This document shows, piece by piece, positions 9,201 through 13,223 of a DNA stretch of 14,959 bases (the first letter of the stretch is position 1; each line of letters starts with the position of its first letter). This DNA comes from Anaerohalosphaeraceae bacterium (GTDB lineage: Bacteria > Planctomycetota > Phycisphaerae > Sedimentisphaerales > Anaerohalosphaeraceae): contig DAOVIC010000023.1 in NCBI GenBank assembly GCA_030671565.1, forward strand, positions 1 through 14,959, in the 5' to 3' direction. Position numbers and translations under genes: made by a program. The notes beneath the pieces were generated by a model. That model was given only the letters and a program-made list of their open reading frames with translations, searched no databases and was not told the DNA's origin.

Positions 9201-9290
9201 AAAATACTCACCGGCTCCGCCTTCACCAGCAACGGCAATACCTGATACCAATGCTGACAAAATTAAAAATGATGTTATATTTTTTACCAT
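6237..9290 (-). CDS. lptD: LptD/OstA-like outer-membrane LPS assembly protein
   Basis: Predicted outer-membrane beta-barrel of 1017 residues that would take lipopolysaccharide from the periplasmic Lpt bridge and insert it in the outer leaflet. The start at 9290 gives a signal peptide (about 1-21, 'SALVSGIAVA'); the frame extends 17 residues further upstream, but those would bury the signal. Two OstA/LptA-like beta-jellyroll regions are visible (about 31-141 and 245-408, the latter with 'NAVLFYGG', 'VRADEMYYDF' and 'LFEAEDITLTT'). An acidic linker (about 183-235) separates them. A barrel region starts near 438 with 'GWPKIR...RRASIGSDSDFG', like the LptD barrel entry. Many alternating aromatic strands follow. 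It is longer than proteobacterial LptD (about 780) and ends Trp-Thr-Ala-Glu-Glu rather than in an aromatic residue. Expressed from its own TATAAT promoter. I see no LptE nearby. Confidence is good for the family, lower for LPS as substrate. Confidence 0.78.
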   Translation of the reverse strand: MVKNITSFLILSALVSGIAVAGEGGAGEYFAGQDLRFSATNATVYDGGNDSVHVMILDGHFSMEIGDNQLSSDQAIVWLKTISSWGEGSEVTDYTADVYLEGNVSVVRGKLSRTSGLSETVVEQGASLLVSFFVSGEVFVTAENHNTSDKSVLGYQRIYRNALDFVRLTDKGLVIDSKVKLPFLDEAAGEVEGGEKALRVSDFIEAGSEESGQPAAESDVKDRAELVTKEEKKPTYRYPVNIAGVWEKAPDLDITTLADGSKIATLTGRFYLWQKKNEGGDLVEFQADNAVLFYGGERLEKSPDDSEGDVLASGDVTAAYLQGNIIMTEGARTVRADEMYYDFENSRALAVNAEMHKFDKKRGIPVYLRAVKLRQVSENLFEAEDITLTTSEFYLPQISMTASKLVLTDMTGVDERAGKVVDDSKYDGLLTDVELKLGERKIFGWPKIRTDFERPDLPIRRASIGSDSDFGTIVQTQWYLAKMLGLKEPAGTDSSLNLDYFSKRGAGAGIVVDYGQQDYYGGVSGYIVKDRGEDDLGRTSSRQNLASDKEYRGRFTSRHRQYLPYDWQATFELSYISDENFLESFYRNEFNTSKAQETLLHLKRLKDNWAFSFLTKARINDFETMTEEVPTLEYHLKGQSLWDDRLTYYSDTQISRFRDRIGDSSTAAGQQQFYTFFTTRHELDMPLKSEKFSIVPFVAGSYGYDDKDGYTTRLNETVAAPMEDKVFLGETGVRLATMFWKEMPQIQSKFWDVDGIRHIVKPHAEVVSYFDNDDTIEMRDTYNLGLSQRWQTQRGRKGDKRTVDWMRFDVDATFLNETADSAMGPARSYGPAKFIFNDPSTFFLTRRNDGRFGMVRDSVNADYSWRITDTTTVLSDLNYDTESGIFQQVNVGMSRYVYPDISYYIGSRYLKPSIVNIPSDGVYEEGSQAVIGSIAYALNDRYTVSFSQEYNVDYAKNVKSELAILRRYHRLYYSLSFATDESLDRDSVMFSVWAQGVKELSFGKRKYISLSEWTAEE

Positions 9291-9360
9291 AATAATTCTC
9301 AAATACGTGAAACAACCAGCCTGCCGTCGGAAACTGGGCACAATCAGGCTATTTCAAGCG

Positions 9361-9389
9361 ATTATAGTCATTTGTTCCATCAAATCCAG
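9361..9389 (-). promoter_or_regulatory. Candidate sigma-70 promoter of the lptD-like gene
   Basis: A perfect TATAAT at 9366-9361 (minus strand) has a poor -35 CTGGAT 17 bp upstream (9389-9384). A better TTGACT match at 9393-9388 would need a 21-bp spacer. A transcript starting near 9354 would have a leader of about 64 nt to the ATG at 9290, with GAGAA 5 bp before the start. Confidence 0.55.
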
Positions 9390-9456
9390 TCAAAAAACCA
9401 ACCCTCCCGAATAACTCAATTTTACCTGTGAATCGAACGAACACCTGAAATGGGCC

Positions 9457-10233
9457 CTAAAGCTTTTCGAGCCTGATAGCAGCTCTGTAAACTCCATTGA
9501 TACGGCTTAAATCGATGGTTTTAGGGGGATATTTTTCATTGCGAGGCTGCAATCTAACTTTATCTTCAGACTCGAAGAAAACTCGCTTGAAAGTAGTCTC
9601 ATGCGGCATCGTGAAACGCACAAAGCAATCATCGCCGCTGTCGACCTGCATCGCCGGCGAAAAAACGATTATGTCACCCTCGAAAAAACGAGATTCCATA
9701 GAATCGCCCACAACTCGCACCGCAAAAGCATTCGGATCGTGCAGATCGATACAGCGAACATAATCGTCGGCAATACCAACCGGATACCCGAGATCGTCAA
9801 AGTCGATAGGGTAACCCGCTGAAACCTTATTTATCACAGGCACAAGCTGACCGGCCTTGATATCCTGACCCTGCTCGTCAACGTCAAGTTCCTCCAGAGA
9901 CAGCATTTCCTTAAGCTCCGCGGTGTCCGTTCGACGGTGTACGATGTTCCGTATGATCTGGCGATATTTGCGGTTTTCAGCATCGATAGCCTCGAAATCG
10001 TGACGAATATCAGCAGGCATACCCTCCAGATGAGCAATATGAAGAAGTAAACCGGATTCGAAATCAAGCGTCACCTCAAGCCGCTGCAGCAGGCTGTCAC
10101 CAGGCGGATTTTTGACCTTGCCGGTTTCGATAGTAGAAAGATAAGGCTTAGAAAAACCCGTCTTCGCCGAAACCTCGTCCAGCGTCAGGTTCATTTCTTC
10201 ACGACGTTTTCTTATTATTTGGCCAAGTGACAT
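9457..10233 (-). CDS. XRE-family repressor with S24 (LexA/CI-like) autoproteolytic domain
   Basis: DNA-binding transcription regulator of 258 residues. The N-terminus is a Cro/CI-type helix-turn-helix (about 2-57, 'TLDEVSAKTGFSKPYLSTIETG'). The C-terminus is a LexA/CI-like peptidase S24 fold with an Ala139-Gly140 pair in 'VSAGYP' as candidate cleavage site, nucleophile Ser178 in 'VVGDSMESRFFEGD' and general-base Lys216 in 'TTFKRVF'. Ser-Lys spacing of 38 is close to LexA (37). This suggests a repressor inactivated by self-cleavage, as in SOS or prophage induction, though RecA dependence cannot be seen. No phage genes surround it. I take ATG 10233 as start: it places the HTH at the usual distance, while the in-frame TTG at 10257 would sit inside the promoter. 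Its TATAAT box is 6 bp from this ATG, implying a leaderless mRNA. A palindrome just upstream may be an autoregulatory operator. Confidence 0.88.
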   Translation of the reverse strand: MSLGQIIRKRREEMNLTLDEVSAKTGFSKPYLSTIETGKVKNPPGDSLLQRLEVTLDFESGLLLHIAHLEGMPADIRHDFEAIDAENRKYRQIIRNIVHRRTDTAELKEMLSLEELDVDEQGQDIKAGQLVPVINKVSAGYPIDFDDLGYPVGIADDYVRCIDLHDPNAFAVRVVGDSMESRFFEGDIIVFSPAMQVDSGDDCFVRFTMPHETTFKRVFFESEDKVRLQPRNEKYPPKTIDLSRINGVYRAAIRLEKL

Positions 10234-10239
10234 GCCCGA

Positions 10240-10267
10240 ATTATACCCCAATAACAACTATACGCAA
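10240..10267 (-). promoter_or_regulatory. Promoter of the S24 regulator, positioned for a leaderless transcript
   Basis: TTGCGT (10267-10262), a 16-bp spacer and TATAAT (10245-10240) on the minus strand. Six bases (TCGGGC) separate the -10 from ATG 10233, so the expected start of transcription is at or next to the A of the start codon. No Shine-Dalgarno sequence precedes the ATG. Confidence 0.65.
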
Positions 10268-10274
10268 GAACATA

Positions 10275-10292
10275 GTTAGGCAATTAGCTAAC
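10275..10292. promoter_or_regulatory. Candidate operator palindrome upstream of the S24 regulator
   Basis: GTTAG and CTAAC arms are separated by 8 bp, with a nested TTAGCTAA palindrome. It lies 8 bp upstream of the -35 box. Dyad symmetry next to a CI/LexA-like gene suggests self-binding; this is inference only. Confidence 0.35.
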
Positions 10293-10346
10293 AAAAAATC
10301 TAAAATCATCTGAAATTACCCTTCCCCGGTATTCCATGATGAACAT

Positions 10347-10378
10347 AAAAAAAAAGGCCGGCATATAGCCGGCCTTTT
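10347..10378 (-). terminator. Strong rho-independent terminator after the porin-like gene
   Basis: Minus-strand stem of 11 bp (AAAA plus GGCCGGC with GCCGGCC plus TTTT) around loop TATAT, running into nine T residues. It begins 20 bp after the stop at 10398. On the plus strand the stem is followed by only four T, and no plus-strand gene ends here, so the minus direction is the functional one. Confidence 0.93.
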
Positions 10379-10397
10379 GTCAATACAAGCTCATTTT

Positions 10398-11198
10398 TTA
10401 GAAGCTTAATGAATATGAGAGTCCTGTGTACAGCTCATTTTCAGTGTTGACGCTCTTGTCCATCGAGATCTGATAAAAGACGCCAGGTCTAAAAGTTCCC
10501 GGTCCAGCGGCGATATCTGTCGAAGCTCCAAGTGTTACATGTGACCAGTCGTGGTCTACGCCACCGCCAGCGGCTCCGGCACCACCGTTGTATGTAAGAT
10601 CCCAGTGAAGATCGATAGCCTGTTCCGGATTGTTTTCCAGGAAACCAGGGACGGTCAGGGCGTAGTCGAGGCCAAGCACATGGATCCATCCGCTAACATT
10701 GCCGGCATTGCCGCGAGATTTGGCTGCCCACATTTTAACGATCGTATAACTTGGTATTACACCATACGGGCAAAGATTAGGCATTGCGATACTGGCGTTT
10801 ATTTCCTGTGCATCCGCCGTTTTAGATGCCTGGTCAGTGAAATCATAGTAAACCCAGCTGACAGAATAGTTTGTTGCATAAGCTTCGCCTTCGTAAATCG
10901 AGTTTGCATAAGTGAGGATGTAATCCATCTCGTCAGCATCGACAGTACTTACGCTTCCGCCGCCCTTGCTTGATCCTGCCCATGATCCCCAGACAGTCGC
11001 ACTAAAGCCAGAGCCAAGATCGATACCTATGCTAGGTTGGATAGCAGCCTTGTCATCAAGCTTGTCAATACCACGCCAGATGTACTTACTTACCCAGGTG
11101 GTATTTACTGTAACACCATACTGGCTATCTTCTTCAGCAACTGCGATGCCGCCGATGAACAGGCCAATCAAACTTGCTAAAATAATACTTTTCTTCAT
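10398..11198 (-). CDS. Small outer-membrane beta-barrel protein, Gcw_chp/TorF-like putative porin
   Basis: Predicted outer-membrane protein of 266 residues. The start at 11198 has AAGGAG 6 bp upstream; the frame runs on to an ATG at 11303 but without support. A signal peptide (1-21, 'MKKSII', hydrophobic core, A-V-A before Glu-Glu) leads to a mature domain. That domain opens with 'TTWVSKYIWRGI' and '...DLGSGFSATVWGSWAG', which resemble the first two strands of Gcw_chp/TorF-type putative porins. Alternating aromatic strands continue to a C-terminal Phe ('LSYSLSF'), the usual signal for barrel assembly by BamA. A Gly-rich turn lies near residue 200. The ligand or transported solute cannot be inferred. 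It is monocistronic: its own leader of over 100 bases in front and a strong terminator behind. The family assignment is by motif resemblance only; a different 12-strand barrel family is possible. Confidence 0.75.
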   Translation of the reverse strand: MKKSIILASLIGLFIGGIAVAEEDSQYGVTVNTTWVSKYIWRGIDKLDDKAAIQPSIGIDLGSGFSATVWGSWAGSSKGGGSVSTVDADEMDYILTYANSIYEGEAYATNYSVSWVYYDFTDQASKTADAQEINASIAMPNLCPYGVIPSYTIVKMWAAKSRGNAGNVSGWIHVLGLDYALTVPGFLENNPEQAIDLHWDLTYNGGAGAAGGGVDHDWSHVTLGASTDIAAGPGTFRPGVFYQISMDKSVNTENELYTGLSYSLSF

Positions 11199-11204
11199 GT
11201 GACA

Positions 11205-11210
11205 CTCCTT
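11205..11210 (-). promoter_or_regulatory. Shine-Dalgarno site fixing the porin-like start
   Basis: AAGGAG, 6 bp before ATG 11198. It decides against the longer frame beginning at 11303, whose extra 35 residues would precede and spoil the signal peptide. Confidence 0.9.
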
Positions 11211-11236
11211 TGATTCAAAACACTTTTCTATTTTAG

Positions 11237-11282
11237 TTTCCGTACCGTTTATATTTTTAGTAAAGCTATCTACCGTTTCCGT
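11237..11282 (-). repeat. Paired short repeats in the leader of the porin-like gene
   Basis: Plus-strand TACCGTTT occurs at 11243-11250 and 11271-11278, and TTTCCGT at 11237-11243 and 11276-11282. The two words overlap in opposite order in the two copies. They lie 39-84 bp upstream of the ATG, possibly as binding sites for a regulator or as a structured leader. Confidence 0.4.
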
Positions 11283-11330
11283 TACGTTGTATCTAAATAT
11301 CATCGTAAGAACGGTGACTCATTCTTTAAT

Positions 11331-11360
11331 TTTATAGGGAGCAGCCGCTGAGGCCAACAA
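11331..11360 (-). promoter_or_regulatory. Candidate promoter of the porin-like gene
   Basis: TTGTTG (11360-11355), an 18-bp spacer and TATAAA (11336-11331) on the minus strand. Transcription from about 11324 would give a leader of roughly 125 nt that contains the short repeats. The rest of the 231-bp gap up to folC holds A/T tracts (A10 at 11377-11386, plus strand) but no convincing folC terminator. Confidence 0.4.
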
Positions 11361-11429
11361 AAAAAGTCAGGTTTTTAAAAAAAAAACGGGGCTTCATATG
11401 AAATAAGGCATACCGGTAAGTCGGAAACC

Positions 11430-12851
11430 TTAATTTGTCTGTAATTGCTCCTTGGCCTGGCCGACGAGATAAAAACTGCCTGTAATGCAGATCAGGTCTT
11501 CCCGGCTGACGGCACTTTTGGCGATTCTGACCGCTTCGCGCAGTGTCATTGCTGTCTGGCACATCTTGCCGCATACTTCTGCGTACATTTCGGCTAGATC
11601 CTCGGGGTATACCGCCTTAGGTGAATTACTTCTCGTGAAAACTACCTTGTCAGCGCCAAACTGCAACCGTTCGAGCATGCCGCGAACGTCTTTATCCGAG
11701 TTGCAACCGAAAATAATGACCATCGAATCATAGGGAACGTGCTGGCCGATGGCGTGGATAAGTGCATTTATGCTTGCGGCATTGTGTGCAGTATCTACAA
11801 TGACTCGCGGATCGTTACTTATTATTTCCATTCTTCCGATGAGGCTTACCGTGCTAAGACCGTCTGCCGCTTTATCGTCGTCGATTTCGTATCCCTGCCC
11901 CTTAAGCTTATCAAGCATTGCAAGGGCAAGACCGCAGTTAACTGCCTGGTGATCTCCGGGTAATGGTACACGAAGGTGCTCAAACCGACTACTAGGTGTA
12001 GTCAGGCATATTCGTGTATGAGGCCCGTGCTCACGCGAAGATTCAAAACGTGACGAAAATTCAATATCTTTACCGGTGACGCTTAGAGGTGCATCTACCG
12101 ATAAAGCGTGATGTTTGAGTACTTTCATAGCGGCAGGGTCCTGCGGTACAGTAACTACCGGAATGCCTTTCTTTATAACCCCAGCTTTTTCGGTTGCGAT
12201 CCTGTCGATCGTATCGCCAAGAAGGTTCTGGTGGTCGATACTGATGCTTGTTATGCCAACCAGAGAAGGCTCGATAACGTTGGTACTGTCAAGTCTTCCG
12301 CCAAGGCCGGTTTCAATAACCGCAACATCGACGTTGCTGTCATTGAAGTACATAAATGCCATCGCTGTCATTATCTCGAAAAAGGTTGGGGCATCGTCTT
12401 TATCAGCCAGCTTTTCTATCACAGCATGCATGCGATTAATAAGATTAAGCATTTGTTTTTCAGAGATCATCTCGGAATCGATCATTATTCGCTCATGCAG
12501 AGTTGTGACATGAGGGGAGGTGTAGAGACCGACACTATATTCGTTTGCCTCGATCATCTTTGACAGCATCGTTGCGGTCGAACCTTTTCCTTTTGTACCG
12601 GCGATATGAACCGTCGTGATCTTTTTATGTGGATCGCCAAGGTTCTTGAGCAGGGATTTCATGCGGTCAAGATCGAATGTAGTGACATTGTATCGTAGCT
12701 TTTGCTGTTTTTCGTAATCCGTCCTGTCAAACAGATACCGCATGGCACTGTTGTAGGTACGAAAAGCCTTCTTCTGTTTCGCTTTGGTAACAGAAGCCGT
12801 TTTTTTAGCTTTACCAGTGCCCTTAGCCTGTTTTTTTCTTGATATAACCAT
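11430..12851 (-). CDS. folC: Bifunctional folylpolyglutamate synthase / dihydrofolate synthase
   Basis: ATP-dependent Mur-ligase-family enzyme that adds glutamate to dihydropteroate and/or folates in the cytoplasm; one protein often does both. The sequence is 473 residues. Motifs in order: 'GTKGKGST' P-loop (85-92), 'YTSPH' (110-114), 'ETGLGGRLDSTN' (180-191), 'SIDHQNLLGDT' (204-214), 'TEKAGVIKKGIP' (220-231), 'LPGDHQAVN' (297-305), 'GRMEII' (339-344), 'VDTAHNAAS' (352-360) and C-terminal 'GSFYLVGQAK'. The FolC body begins around residue 34; ahead of it is a Lys-rich tail (5-28) not usual for the family. The phrase 'RYNVTTFDLDRMKSLL' before the P-loop resembles planctomycete FolC proteins as I remember them. 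It is divergent from tkt. Its promoter -10 lies 6 bp from the ATG, so the mRNA may be leaderless; the AAGG 7 bp upstream overlaps that -10 box. Confidence 0.94.
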   Translation of the reverse strand: MVISRKKQAKGTGKAKKTASVTKAKQKKAFRTYNSAMRYLFDRTDYEKQQKLRYNVTTFDLDRMKSLLKNLGDPHKKITTVHIAGTKGKGSTATMLSKMIEANEYSVGLYTSPHVTTLHERIMIDSEMISEKQMLNLINRMHAVIEKLADKDDAPTFFEIMTAMAFMYFNDSNVDVAVIETGLGGRLDSTNVIEPSLVGITSISIDHQNLLGDTIDRIATEKAGVIKKGIPVVTVPQDPAAMKVLKHHALSVDAPLSVTGKDIEFSSRFESSREHGPHTRICLTTPSSRFEHLRVPLPGDHQAVNCGLALAMLDKLKGQGYEIDDDKAADGLSTVSLIGRMEIISNDPRVIVDTAHNAASINALIHAIGQHVPYDSMVIIFGCNSDKDVRGMLERLQFGADKVVFTRSNSPKAVYPEDLAEMYAEVCGKMCQTAMTLREAVRIAKSAVSREDLICITGSFYLVGQAKEQLQTN

Positions 12852-12857
12852 ATCAAT

Positions 12858-12886
12858 ACCTTATCACAAAATAGCCTTCGGGTCAA
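12858..12886 (-). promoter_or_regulatory. Promoter of folC, positioned for a leaderless transcript
   Basis: TTGACC (12886-12881), an exact 17-bp spacer and TAAGGT (12863-12858) on the minus strand, then 6 bp to ATG 12851. This is the same -10 to ATG distance as at the S24 regulator. The -10 matches consensus at the important positions 1, 2 and 6. Confidence 0.6.
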
Positions 12887-13163
12887 CCCTGGCGCGTAAT
12901 AAACTGCATAAAAAGCTGTTACAAAAAGGTCTAGTAATCTGTAAATCCCTTGCAGCAAAGGGCCTGTATCAAGCAAATATAAAACGAATATTCTAAGAAA
13001 AAGACGGATTTGCCACATAGAGATATTGCAGAATAACTGAATTTAAAGCCAATTTGCTGCCCTGGGGGCCTCTAAAGCCGGCAAACACGCCTTGAAGTGC
13101 GATATTGCTTGCAAAGAAATACATAAGTGACTATATTAACATTTTCGTATGTGCCTTCCTGTG
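12887..13163. other. Divergent intergenic region between folC and tkt, no gene seen
   Basis: The folC-tkt gap is 372 bp, with a promoter at each edge and no supported gene in between. Visible structure: a hairpin-capable CCCTT-GCAGCA-AAGGG (12947-12962), TAAAGCC repeated at 13044-13050 and 13073-13079, GATATTGC repeated at 13022-13029 and 13101-13108, and a G/C-rich patch near 13058-13082. I see no tRNA fold, no riboswitch I recognise and no open frame with a start site. A small RNA or divergent regulatory region is possible. Confidence 0.5.
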
Positions 13164-13191
13164 TTGCTCGTGATTAGGGGGGGCATAAAAT
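13164..13191 (+). promoter_or_regulatory. Candidate promoter of tkt with a G7 tract in its spacer
   Basis: TTGCTC (13164-13169), a 16-bp spacer containing seven G (13177-13183) and TAAAAT (13186-13191). Transcription would start near 13198, giving a leader of about 26 nt. Confidence 0.5.
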
Positions 13192-13223
13192 ATATAAAAT
13201 ATTCAAACATTTTGGGATTGAAG

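Noticed and set aside
10234..10257. TTG at 10257 as start of the S24 regulator
   Set aside because: It would place the TATAAT box inside the coding sequence, has no ribosome site, and adds residues ahead of the normal XRE start.
11199..11303. 35-residue N-terminal extension of the porin-like gene from ATG 11303
   Set aside because: It precedes a complete signal peptide that has its own AAGGAG site at the right distance; the extension has no signal or ribosome site.
11377..11400. A10 tract and TTCATATGAA palindrome as folC terminator
   Set aside because: The T-rich run on the minus strand is not directly preceded by a G/C stem; the palindrome is A/T-rich and offset from the tract.
12108..12563. 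151-codon plus-strand frame
   Set aside because: Antisense to the conserved catalytic half of folC; a shadow frame.
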